This document shows, piece after piece, positions 17,639 through 25,047 of a DNA stretch of 64,000 nt. Positions within the stretch are counted from its first letter, which is position 1; every line of letters starts with the position of its first letter. Source of the DNA: Alkalihalobacillus sp. TS-13 (GTDB lineage Bacteria; Bacillota; Bacilli; Bacillales; Fictibacillaceae); NCBI RefSeq assembly GCF_019720915.1, contig NZ_JAHKSI010000005.1, positions 62,001-126,000 of the forward strand. The letters are read 5' to 3'. The translations under genes and the position numbers were made by a program. Below the pieces are notes generated by a model. That model was not told the DNA's origin. It searched no databases and saw only the letters and a list, made by a program, of their open reading frames with translations.

Positions 17639-18724
17639 TCATGCATGTTTTTGCTTGAAATATTCCATGTAATCGACCAGGCGCTCACAGGACTCGATTC
17701 CGATTCCATTATAGATGGATGCACGACAGCCTCCGACTGAACGGTGTCCATTAAGACCTACGAATCCTCTTTCCTCAGCTCCTTGTAAGAAAGCTTTGCT
17801 AAGCTCATCAGAAGGCAGGTTGAAGGTGATGTTCATCTGGGAACGGCTCGCTTTTTCGGCATGTCCGGAATAGAATCCTGCGCTGTGATCGATTGCTTTA
17901 TAGATAAGAGAGGATTTTTCTCCACTTCGTTTTATGAATTCAGGTAAGCCACCTTGTCCGATCATCCATTCTACCATCAACCCAAGTATGTAGATCGTGT
18001 AGGTCGGTGGGGTATTATGCAACGAATTTTTGTTTGCATGGACCTTGTAGTCAAGGATGGCTGGAAGATTTTCATTCGTCTCAGCAAGGACATCTTTGTG
18101 GATGATCACTACTGTGACGCCGGCTGGACCGATATTTTTCTGAGCGCCTGCATACGCGAGCGCGACTTTTTCCCATGGGACCGATCTTGAGCCAATATCA
18201 CTCGACATGTCGATGACGAGCGGAACATCGGGAAGCTCATCAAACGATTGCCACTGGGTACCATAGATTGTGTTGTTACTCGTAAGGTGCAGATAACCGG
18301 TATTCTCGCTCAGTTCATTCCACTCGGATTTTTGAGGGATATACGTGAAGCCTGACTCTTTACTGCTTGCTGTGATTTCAGTCGTACCGATCTTCAAGGA
18401 CTCATTATACGCTTTTTGGCTCCAAGAACCTGTTACGATATGAGAGGCGGATTGATTTTCTTTGAGGAGGTTCATCGGGACCATCGTGAATTGGAGGCTC
18501 GCTCCACCCTGTAAAAATAAAATCTCATGGGTATCCGGAATATCTAAAAAAGATCGCATCGAATGCTGTGCATTTTCATGGATCGATTGATATGCTTTAC
18601 TCCGGTGGCTCATTTCGAGAATAGACAAACCTGTGTTCTGATAATTGATCAATTCTTGCTGTGCACGTGTGAGGACCTCTTTCGGAAGGGCAGTAGGTCC
18701 AGGATTGAAATTGAATGTTTCCAT
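17639..18724 (-). CDS. serC: phosphoserine aminotransferase SerC
   Basis: SerC is the pyridoxal-phosphate enzyme that converts 3-phosphohydroxypyruvate and glutamate to phosphoserine and 2-oxoglutarate, the second step of serine synthesis. The 361-residue protein begins FNFNPGPTALPKEVL, has the phosphate-binding LQGGASLQF, and carries the PLP lysine at about residue 196 in YAGAQKNIGPAG. It ends with the conserved NGHRSVGGCRASIYN segment. AAAGGAG lies upstream of the ATG. It is separated from trpP by 170 bases on the same strand and is divergent from the GGCT-like gene. Confidence 0.96.
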   Translation of the reverse strand: METFNFNPGPTALPKEVLTRAQQELINYQNTGLSILEMSHRSKAYQSIHENAQHSMRSFLDIPDTHEILFLQGGASLQFTMVPMNLLKENQSASHIVTGSWSQKAYNESLKIGTTEITASSKESGFTYIPQKSEWNELSENTGYLHLTSNNTIYGTQWQSFDELPDVPLVIDMSSDIGSRSVPWEKVALAYAGAQKNIGPAGVTVVIIHKDVLAETNENLPAILDYKVHANKNSLHNTPPTYTIYILGLMVEWMIGQGGLPEFIKRSGEKSSLIYKAIDHSAGFYSGHAEKASRSQMNITFNLPSDELSKAFLQGAEERGFVGLNGHRSVGGCRASIYNGIGIESCERLVDYMEYFKQKHA

Positions 18725-18816
18725 GAAGCTCGACTCCTTTGTCCAAAGTTAAGATTGGTTATAGTAAGACTTCTGAAAATTCATTATACTTGAATCACAC
18801 CATAGATATAAGGGGG

Positions 18817-19758
18817 ATGAAGAAATTGTATAGAGAAAATAAACCGATTGATCTCAGTCCATATGATCATCCGGATATATATCCAGGACCGCGTCCGGAC
18901 TCATCCTTTATTTATTATGAAGGGAAAGCACACAGGATCATTGAAAAGAAAGGGGTATCCATTGAAGATTTGACGGTCGAATATTCCGACTCAGACAACT
19001 TGTTGGGTTCTTTTCAAGACGGTTCGGATTATAAACTTTCAATCGGGGATTTCCTTCATGAACAGGAGTTGCCGCCGATTGAGGAAAGAGTTCCTCTTGT
19101 AGCATATGGTTCGAACATTTGTTTAGCGCAGTTACGGTATAAATTCAATTTGAATAAAGATTTAAATGACTTCGTGTTATGTCTTCGTGCCTCCATGCTG
19201 GATTCAGACATCATTTACGGGTCCTTTTTAGCGCCATATGGCTCTTTGCCAGCAATCATAGCTCCCGTCCAGAATGCGACGACCGAAGTATGGCTGACAT
19301 TCGTCGAACCTGCACAGCTTGAGCATATGAACCGGACAGAAGGCGGGTATGTCCTGCGTGAACACAGGGGAAAGAAGTTCATAACGATCAACGGTGAACA
19401 GTTTGAATCGATTTATGCGTATTATTATCCGCATGCCTTTGAATTTGATCGGCAATGGTACCGTTTCAAGGATATAAAAGGAAAATCCACTTTAGAGGCG
19501 AAATGGCAAGCTGAGATGCTCGATATCATGAAAAATGAATTTGCATTCGAGGGGACAAGAGAAGAGTTCATCCACCAACTCCGGTGGAATATCCCATTTT
19601 ATCGCGAAATACAAAACTGGTTGAAGCAATTCGATACCCATTTCGATCACCCAGATTGGGAGGAACCGAAGTTGATTGAACCAGTTGGTGAACTGAAACG
19701 GACGATTCTGCCTTCTAAATCGCAAGAAGTTGAGCGGATGTTATCGATTTATAAGTGA
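18817..19758 (+). CDS. gamma-glutamylcyclotransferase-like protein
   Basis: This ~310-residue protein contains VAYGSNICLAQLRYKF, close to the YGSN substrate-loop motif of the GGCT/AIG2 fold. Further on, MNRTEGGYVLRE places a Glu where the catalytic acid of GGCT enzymes sits. It is longer than simple GGCT proteins, with N- and C-terminal extensions, so the substrate is uncertain. Three starts are possible: TTG at 18739, ATG at 18817 directly abutting AGGGGG, and TTG at 18826 with ideal nine-base spacing. A TATACT -10-like hexamer at 18785 favours one of the last two. It is divergent from serC and ends before a strong terminator. Confidence 0.55.
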   Translation: MKKLYRENKPIDLSPYDHPDIYPGPRPDSSFIYYEGKAHRIIEKKGVSIEDLTVEYSDSDNLLGSFQDGSDYKLSIGDFLHEQELPPIEERVPLVAYGSNICLAQLRYKFNLNKDLNDFVLCLRASMLDSDIIYGSFLAPYGSLPAIIAPVQNATTEVWLTFVEPAQLEHMNRTEGGYVLREHRGKKFITINGEQFESIYAYYYPHAFEFDRQWYRFKDIKGKSTLEAKWQAEMLDIMKNEFAFEGTREEFIHQLRWNIPFYREIQNWLKQFDTHFDHPDWEEPKLIEPVGELKRTILPSKSQEVERMLSIYK

Positions 19759-19769
19759 ATAATGGGTTA

Positions 19770-19806
19770 AGGAGGACTCTGCCACATGTGCAGAGCCTCT
19801 TTTTTA
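19770..19806 (+). terminator. terminator after GGCT-like gene
   Basis: GAGGACTCTGC and GCAGAGCCTC form a stem followed by TTTTTTA. Confidence 0.85.
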
Positions 19807-19894
19807 CACTTGATGAATGTATATAAATACTTTCAGTATAAGCGCAACTAAGGCTCAACCTGCGCTAAGGCTAGCCTTGCCAAGTTTTCTTTAT
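19807..19894 (+). repeat. Family C repeat, copy C2
   Basis: This matches copy C1 in the ATAAATACTTTC, CAGTATAAGCGCAACTAAGG and TTGCCAAGTTTTCTTTA blocks. It lies between the GGCT-like terminator and the stop codon of hit, where it may also act as the hit terminator region. Confidence 0.8.
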
Positions 19895-20313
19895 TTGATA
19901 GATTCCGAAATTTCTTGTGCAATCTGTTGAAGGTCTTCTGAGGTGTAATCATCTGAATGCGGCTTCCAGACAGCACCGAACCCATCTCCTTCACCATACC
20001 GGGGGATGATATGTACATGGTAATGGAATACGGATTGGCCTGCAGGCTCTTCATTATTATTTAAAAGATTCAAGCCGATCGGTTGGAAGCGTTCCTTGAT
20101 TGAATTCGCAATCTTAGGGATGACGGAGAAAACTTGTTCAGCAGTTTGGGCAGGAAGCTCAAAAAGGTTTTTATGGTGTTCTTTCGGGATGACCAGTGTA
20201 TGTCCTTTCGTGACCTGGCTGATATCGAGGAATGCAAACACATGCTCATCTTCATATACCTTTGAAGCAGGGATGTCACCGTTGATGATTTTACAAAAGA
20301 TACAATCTTCCAA
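19891..20313 (-). CDS. hit: HIT-family protein Hit
   Basis: This is a histidine-triad nucleotide hydrolase or transferase of 140 residues. The active-site triad HYHVHIIPR has His97, His99 and His101. The N-terminal CIFC pair, together with other His residues, forms the usual zinc site of this subgroup. The family cleaves nucleotide-phosphoramidate bonds; the physiological substrate in Bacillus is not known. It sits divergently upstream of ecsABC as in B. subtilis. An AAAGGTGTG SD lies before the ATG. Confidence 0.95.
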   Translation of the reverse strand: MEDCIFCKIINGDIPASKVYEDEHVFAFLDISQVTKGHTLVIPKEHHKNLFELPAQTAEQVFSVIPKIANSIKERFQPIGLNLLNNNEEPAGQSVFHYHVHIIPRYGEGDGFGAVWKPHSDDYTSEDLQQIAQEISESIK

Positions 20314-20412
20314 ACTAATTCACACCTTTCAAAAGTAATGTTTTCCTATGTCGTAATTGTATCATAGGGAGATATGAACATAAAAAAAGGAAGGTTCAAT
20401 ATAAGGTTTGAG

Positions 20413-20618
20413 TTTACATGGAATATACTCGCTTTCCGAGGGTGATCTGCAAGCCTCCTCAAGCTCACTTGCACATGACGTGGCGGGTGTTAGCCAAAGA
20501 TCCTTGATTCGCCTGTAGTGGGCTCTTGCTTAGCTTGCTCCGCAGGAATCTCGCATATTTCCGTTGTTTTCATTCCTCATCTTATTAGTTCGCAACAATT
20601 TTTAAAAACATCCTAAAT
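20413..20618 (-). repeat. Family A intergenic repeat, copy A4 (truncated)
   Basis: A reverse-orientation, internally deleted copy. It retains GGAATATACTCGCTTTCCG, the GCAAGCCTCCTCAAGCTCAC block, CTCCGCAGGAATCTCGCATA, and an end like GCAACAATTTTTAAAAACAT. It lacks the GACCCGTTTAGTCAC segment. A solo end of the same family lies at 20955-20992. Confidence 0.75.
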
Positions 20619-20621
20619 AAA

Positions 20622-20658
20622 TGAAGAGCTCTATCCAAGTGATAGAGCTCTCCGGAGA
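20622..20658 (-). terminator. minus-strand terminator facing hit
   Basis: AGAGCTCTATC and GATAGAGCTCT form a perfect 11-pair stem with a five-base loop. On the minus strand it is followed by TCATTTATTT. It would end any transcript coming leftward from 20.85 kb. Confidence 0.6.
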
Positions 20659-20661
20659 GGT

Positions 20662-20822
20662 CAGAGAAGAAAAGAGAAACAAGAGATAATGAACAATGGC
20701 TTGGGAAAGTGGTCATTGTTTAGAAGAGTTGTCCGTAAACGATACAAATAGCATCACGCCGTTTGTACACTCTCCATAGAAGTTGGATTACACAACAGCA
20801 ATCTCTTTCTCTTTTCTTTTGA
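20662..20822 (+). ncRNA. candidate structured RNA between hit and ecsA
   Basis: The region is closed by a long-range pairing between GAAGAAAAGAGAAAC (from 20666) followed by AAGAGAT, and ATCTCTTTCTCTTTTCTTTT (20801-20820). Inside are hairpins AACAATGG/GGTCATTGTT (20692-20720), TACAAA/TTTGTA (about 20744-20767) and GTTG/CAAC. Rho-independent terminators lie on both sides: a plus-strand one at 20818-20857 and a minus-strand one at 20622-20658. Neither strand has another gene needing them. I recognise no known RNA family, and strand is uncertain. Confidence 0.4.
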
Positions 20823-20851
20823 AGAAGGGGGGATACCTTCTTCATTTTCAT
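20720..20851 (-). CDS. possible 43-residue Cys-rich small protein
   Basis: On the minus strand across the candidate RNA, an ATG opens a 43-codon frame reading MKMKKVSPLLQKKRERDCCC at its start, with one further Cys later. It is basic with a hydrophobic second half. The SD is weak (GGAAAAG) and no promoter stands out. It may instead be a chance frame inside a structured RNA. The minus-strand terminator at 20622 would fit such a transcript. Confidence 0.25.
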   Translation of the reverse strand: MKMKKVSPLLQKKRERDCCCVIQLLWRVYKRRDAICIVYGQLF

Positions 20852-20857
20852 CTTTTC
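20818..20857 (+). terminator. plus-strand terminator of the candidate RNA
   Basis: GAAGAAGG pairs with CCTTCTTC around a seven-base loop and is followed by ATTTTCATCTTTT. Confidence 0.6.
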
Positions 20858-20954
20858 CAAATTTGTCCAAGTTAATACAAACGATTCTTGATACAATAAG
20901 CATGGATCGCTTTTATTTGATAAAATAACATAAAGCTGTTTTCTTTTTTTACAA

Positions 20955-20992
20955 TCTGGAAGAACAACAAACCTTTTAGGAAACAGCCTAAC
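20955..20992 (-). repeat. solo family A end before ecsA
   Basis: ACAAACCTTTTAGGAAACAGCCT closely matches the end of copy A6 and the reverse complement of the start of A1, without the rest of an element. It lies just 35 bases before the ecsA start. Confidence 0.6.
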
Positions 20993-21025
20993 ATAAAAAC
21001 AACCGAACCATGGAAGGGGTCAAGT

Positions 21026-21763
21026 ATGAAAAGTGTCTTGCACGTCGAACAATTGACAGGCGGTTACAGCCAGCAGCAGCCTGTTCTACATAATCTCAAT
21101 TTCCATGTCAAATCCAAAGAAATCGTAGGGCTGATCGGCCTGAATGGTGCAGGTAAAAGTACGACCATCAAGCATGTTCTGGGTTTGATGGAGCCAATAG
21201 CAGGAACGATCAAAGTGAATGACAGTACGATCAACGAAGGGCCTGATCATTATCGATCCCAGATTGCATATATTCCGGAAACCCCGGTTTTATATGATGA
21301 ACTTACGTTATGGGAGCATCTTGAACTCACAGCGATGGCCTATGACATCGATAAAGAGGAATTGAAGGATCGGGTCGAACCGCTTTTGAAAGAGTTTCGG
21401 ATGGAAAACAAACTGAAGTGGTATCCGAACCAGTTTTCTAAAGGGATGAAGCAGAAAGTGATGATCATGTGTGCATTCCTTGTCCGACCGGCACTATTTG
21501 TGGTCGATGAACCATTCGTAGGGCTTGACCCTCTTGGCATCCAGTCTTTCCTTGATCTTATTGTGCAGGTGAAGGAAGGCGGTACGGGTATACTATTATC
21601 CACACACATCCTTTCAACGGCTGAGCGGTATTGCGACCGTTTCATCATCTTGCATGAAGGTAAGCTTTTAGCGGATGGAACGCTTTCGGAAATCCAGTCG
21701 AAAATGAACATGCAAAATGCGACGTTAGATGAAATTTATGTTCAAATTACAAGAGGTGCCTGA
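21026..21763 (+). CDS. ecsA: ABC transporter ATPase EcsA
   Basis: EcsA is the ATPase of the Ecs exporter, whose loss in B. subtilis disturbs protein secretion, competence, sporulation and intramembrane proteolysis by RasP. The 245-residue protein has Walker A GLNGAGKST at residues 38-46, an atypical signature FSKGMKQK at about 137-144, and Walker B ALFVVDEP at about 156-163 (Asp161, Glu162). The switch His is in STHILS. It is followed two bases after its stop by ecsB. The natural substrate is unresolved in the family. The 700-base upstream gap holds family A sequences and a candidate RNA. Confidence 0.95.
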   Translation: MKSVLHVEQLTGGYSQQQPVLHNLNFHVKSKEIVGLIGLNGAGKSTTIKHVLGLMEPIAGTIKVNDSTINEGPDHYRSQIAYIPETPVLYDELTLWEHLELTAMAYDIDKEELKDRVEPLLKEFRMENKLKWYPNQFSKGMKQKVMIMCAFLVRPALFVVDEPFVGLDPLGIQSFLDLIVQVKEGGTGILLSTHILSTAERYCDRFIILHEGKLLADGTLSEIQSKMNMQNATLDEIYVQITRGA

Positions 21764-21765
21764 GT

Positions 21766-23004
21766 ATGAATGTGAAAACGCTCTGGAGGGAACGTGCCAA
21801 CAATTTTTGGAGTATGGCTGTACGCTATCTTCGGTATATCGGGAACAGCGGGTTCCTTTTTTCGGTTTATGTCGGCGTTATCCTTGGAAGCTATTACTAC
21901 GGCCAGGTATTGAAGGTTTTACCGGAATCGTTCCCTGCTGCTGAATTTTTGACGATTCTTGTATTCCTGATTGTAAGCAGAGGGAAAATCCGAACCTTTT
22001 TAAAAACGGCAGATGCCAATTTTCTTCTTCCGGTTGAGGGTCGTTTTAGACCTTATTTGCAAAAATCGTTACTTTACAGCTTCGTCATGCAAGCATTCAA
22101 TGTGCTTGTACTATTACTTATATTAGGACCGTTATATTTCAATCGAATCACTTCTGAACGTGCTGTCTATTTTGGAAGCCTAGTCTTGATCCTGCTTTTG
22201 ACGGGATGGAATATCATTTCAAAATGGGAAGAGTTACGGGTGCCGGATGGAACGAAACGTAAAGTGCTCCCCATCATCAGGCTGCTTTCGGTACTATTCA
22301 CGCTTTATGCGATTTTTAGAGAAGCATGGTTGATTACGGCAGTATTGATCATTGGCATGGCGATCCTTTATGTTGCAGTGTATCGCCCGCTTTCCCAAAA
22401 GCATACCCTGAAGTGGGAGCGTTTGATAGAGCTTGAAGCAAATGCGCTCATGCTTTTTTATCGGATTGCAAACATGTTTGTCGATGTTCCAGAAATCAGC
22501 CGCAAGGTGCGTAAACGGTCATGGGCGGCTCCTTTGATGAAAGTGTTGAGTGGAAAAGGTGAGACGGTGTTCGGCTATATGTATACGAGAGCTTTTATCA
22601 GATCGAATGACTATTTCGGCATTTATGCTCGACTGACTGTGATCGGAATCATATTGATGCTAATCATGCCTCCAGGATTTTTGCTATGGGGCGTCAGTTT
22701 ACTTTTGATTTACATGACGGCGATCCAATTGACGACATTATGGCCACACTTTGATATGAAAGTGTGGGTCGACCTCTACCCGGTGTCTAAAAAGGAACGA
22801 TACGAAACGTTCCAACGACTGATTTTCCGTATCATGATTTCACAAGTGGTTTTATTTGCATTAAGTAGCTTCATCAATCATTTATCAGTTGTGGAGACAG
22901 GGATAATCCTTATTACGGGGGGTGCATTGGTGCTTGCTTTTACCCGAGTTTTGCTTTTCAAACAGCTTGAGAAACGATTCATCATTACTGAAATGGGACG
23001 TTGA
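21766..23004 (+). CDS. ecsB: ABC transporter membrane protein EcsB
   Basis: EcsB is the membrane partner of EcsA. The 412-residue protein has about eight to ten hydrophobic segments arranged in pairs, with an early LRYIGNSGFLFSVYVGVILG segment and a central cytoplasmic region rich in basic residues (PEISRKVRKRSW). The length matches B. subtilis EcsB. Translation is likely coupled to ecsA, whose stop lies two bases upstream, with AGAGGTG as the SD inside ecsA. No nucleotide-binding motif is present. Confidence 0.93.
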   Translation: MNVKTLWRERANNFWSMAVRYLRYIGNSGFLFSVYVGVILGSYYYGQVLKVLPESFPAAEFLTILVFLIVSRGKIRTFLKTADANFLLPVEGRFRPYLQKSLLYSFVMQAFNVLVLLLILGPLYFNRITSERAVYFGSLVLILLLTGWNIISKWEELRVPDGTKRKVLPIIRLLSVLFTLYAIFREAWLITAVLIIGMAILYVAVYRPLSQKHTLKWERLIELEANALMLFYRIANMFVDVPEISRKVRKRSWAAPLMKVLSGKGETVFGYMYTRAFIRSNDYFGIYARLTVIGIILMLIMPPGFLLWGVSLLLIYMTAIQLTTLWPHFDMKVWVDLYPVSKKERYETFQRLIFRIMISQVVLFALSSFINHLSVVETGIILITGGALVLAFTRVLLFKQLEKRFIITEMGR

Positions 23005-23022
23005 TGAAATGAGGCAAAGGAA

Positions 23023-23763
23023 ATGAGCGGGAACAAGACTATCGAACAGGAATTACAAGAATGGGAAAAGATGATCTTGAAACGATCCCCTTTATATAAA
23101 CGAGCAGCAAAGAGAGTTCAGGGACAAATCAATAAAAAGATTCCTGATAAAGTCCATAATGCTGTGACGAATGCGATTCGAAGCATGGTGAAGGCGACGT
23201 TGTTCGGTAATGAATATACCACGAAAAAACCGACTGTCGAAGGAATGACGCTTGAAAAACGTGATGAATTGCTTCAAGAACGGAAAAAGACTTACAAAAA
23301 AACTGCAATGGTAGAAGGAGCGGGCACAGGTGCAGGGGGGATTCTGCTCGGGTTGGCTGATTTTCCGTTGCTGCTTGGTATCAAGATGAGGTTTTTGTTT
23401 GAAGCAGCGAGGATCTATGGATTTGATACCCGAAAATACCACGAGCGGATCTTCTTGTTGCATGTGTTTTTGCTTGCTTTTTCAAGTGATGATGTCCGAC
23501 GTGAAACATACCTGGCGATCAAAAACTGGGAAGAGACTAAGAACAAGTGGCCGTCTAAAGCCTCGATGGATGACGATTATGATTGGAAAACGTTTCAGCT
23601 CACCTATCGCGACCACATCGATCTTGTGAAGATGCTGCAAATGGTACCTGGTTTCGGCGCGATTGTCGGAGCATACGCCAATTATAATTTTCTGGATCAA
23701 CTCGGCGATACAGCTATGAACTGCTATCGGATGAGGTGTTTGAATGAGATGGAGGAAGGATGA
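23023..23763 (+). CDS. ecsC: EcsC family protein
   Basis: This 246-residue protein is the third gene of the ecs operon, starting 18 bases after ecsB. It has the EcsC-family GAGTGAGGILLGLADFPLLL segment, a Gly-rich hydrophobic stretch near residues 100-122, and a second moderately hydrophobic segment near the C-terminus (LQMVPGFGAIVGAYANYNFL). The function is unknown, and in B. subtilis it is dispensable for the ecsA phenotype. AAAGGAA precedes the ATG. Repeat array B1 begins 17 bases after its stop codon. Confidence 0.9.
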   Translation: MSGNKTIEQELQEWEKMILKRSPLYKRAAKRVQGQINKKIPDKVHNAVTNAIRSMVKATLFGNEYTTKKPTVEGMTLEKRDELLQERKKTYKKTAMVEGAGTGAGGILLGLADFPLLLGIKMRFLFEAARIYGFDTRKYHERIFLLHVFLLAFSSDDVRRETYLAIKNWEETKNKWPSKASMDDDYDWKTFQLTYRDHIDLVKMLQMVPGFGAIVGAYANYNFLDQLGDTAMNCYRMRCLNEMEEG

Positions 23764-23779
23764 TTCTCGGATTTTTTCG

Positions 23780-23965
23780 TAACGGACATGAGAGCCGTTA
23801 TTTGTGGCAAAATGGTGAGATTTGAAAAATTAGCGGACATGAGAGCCGTTATTTGTGATAATCGGGGCTGATTCTGGTTAGATTTGAGCAAATAAGGTCC
23901 CTGGTGTCCGTTATTTTTTGAAACGCGGGTCATAGGGAGCAAATAAGGTCTCTGGTGTCCGTTAA
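23780..23965. repeat. Family B inverted array, copy B1
   Basis: Four units are present: two forward (AACGGACATGAGAGCCGTTA at 23781, AGCGGACATGAGAGCCGTTA at 23831) and two reverse (AAATAAGGTCCCTGGTGTCC at 23890, AAATAAGGTCTCTGGTGTCC at 23941). The array could fold into nested hairpins. It is almost identical over its whole length to B2 at 24803-24988, so the two are recent direct duplicates. Confidence 0.9.
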
Positions 23966-23979
23966 GATAAGGTGGAATC

Positions 23980-24623
23980 TCATCTAAGCTTGAAAGTCCG
24001 CATTCTTTTGGTTCCACTTGCGACACTTATAAGTTGTAAATCAACAAGATGATGTAGGATACGTCTAGCATGCCGGTCACTAATTTTTAGATGATCAGCA
24101 ATTTCAAGTGGAGTGATTGGACGAGGATTCGACGAGCAAATCGTACAGCTTCAGCCTCTAGATAGTTGAGGTTTACGGGGATATCAGTAGAAGTGAATCT
24201 TCCGATAAAAGCTAGTATAAGCTGTTGGATCCTTTTGGGTTCATCCTTAATCGATAAGTAAGCTATTGGGAGTATTGTCCATCCTTCCAATGCTAATAAA
24301 GAATGTCTCCAACATAAATCTTTAAATCTCCTGACATCAAGATCACGAGCATGGGGTCCATAACCCTGAATTTCAATACAGCCCTTGGCATTACCAGGTC
24401 TGTATGCGAGATCAAGATATCGATAACCATTATTAAAATCTCGAACCTCCCATTCAGGATCCAAATGATTAAAATTCTTCATAACAGGAAACCAGATTAA
24501 ACGAAGAAATTCGACTGTCCCATGACCTAATCCTTGCTCTAGTAGTTCACGCCTCCTATGATTCTTTTCTTCGGTTATTTTTTCGTGTAACCATACTTCA
24601 TATACTTGTTTAAAATTTTGCAT
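23980..24623 (-). pseudogene. frameshifted nuclease-like / winged-helix protein gene
   Basis: The N-terminal part (165 codons from the ATG at 24623) reads GHGTVEFLRLIWFP, then WEVRDFNNGYRYLDLAYRPG and GCIEIQGYG; Asp71 and Glu84-x-Gln86 resemble a PD-(D/E)xK nuclease core. Near 24129 the frame breaks. One missing base, probably in GAAAT, would restore a C-terminal winged helix reading NPRPITPLEIADHLKISDRH and ending FKLR at 23980. Full-length relatives, often labelled DNA-binding response regulators in Bacillaceae, join these two parts. GGAG lies seven bases before the ATG. The gene is enclosed by the direct repeats B1 and B2 and has its own promoter and leader terminator. Confidence 0.75.
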
Positions 24624-24660
24624 TATCAATCTCCTTTCTTAAAAGTTCTATTAGAAGAAT

Positions 24661-24722
24661 AAAAAAGCCACTTCAATATAATCACCAGAGTTAAAACTGG
24701 ATCACACAAATATTGAAGCGGC
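24661..24722 (-). terminator. terminator-type hairpin in the leader of the nuclease-like gene
   Basis: On the minus strand GCCGCTTCAATAT pairs with ATATTGAAGTGGC around an inner CCAG/CTGG stem, then TTTTTT. It lies between the promoter and the SD, so it would stop most transcripts before the gene: an attenuator, or the end of a short RNA of about 80 bases. Confidence 0.75.
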
Positions 24723-24748
24723 ACACTATGACTGACACTATTAAAACC

Positions 24749-24777
24749 AGTATATATGGAAAATATAGGTATTTCAA
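24749..24777 (-). promoter_or_regulatory. vegetative promoter of the nuclease-like gene
   Basis: On the minus strand TTGAAA (24772-24777) and TATACT (24749-24754) are separated by exactly 17 bases. Transcription would start near 24742, before the leader hairpin. Confidence 0.7.
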
Positions 24778-24802
24778 TAGATGATTTAGGCTAAGGAGAA
24801 TG

Positions 24803-24988
24803 TTAACGGACATGAGAGCCGTTATTTGCGGCAAAATGGTGAGATTTGAAAAATTAGCGGACATGAGAGCCGTTATTTGTGATAATCGGGGCTGATTCTG
24901 GTGAGAATTGAGCAAATAAGGTCCCTGGTGTCCGTTATTTTTTGAAACGCGGGTCATAGGGAGCAAATAAGGTCCCTAGTGTCCGTTA
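24803..24988. repeat. Family B inverted array, copy B2
   Basis: This is a near-identical direct copy of B1 with the same four units and the same spacers, about 1.02 kb further on. Only a handful of bases differ (for example TTTGCGGC for TTTGTGGC). B1, the nuclease-like gene and B2 together look like a cassette bounded by direct repeats. A short hairpin (AAAAGACCGAGCC...GGTCTTT, about 24996-25044) follows and may terminate yhaA. Confidence 0.9.
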
Positions 24989-25047
24989 AATTCTAAAAAG
25001 ACCGAGCCGCCAACATCAATGAACATGGCGAATCGGTCTTTACCTAT

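Noticed and set aside
23780-24988. CRISPR array
   Set aside because: Repeat units occur in both orientations with non-unique, duplicated spacers and no cas genes, so this is not a CRISPR locus.
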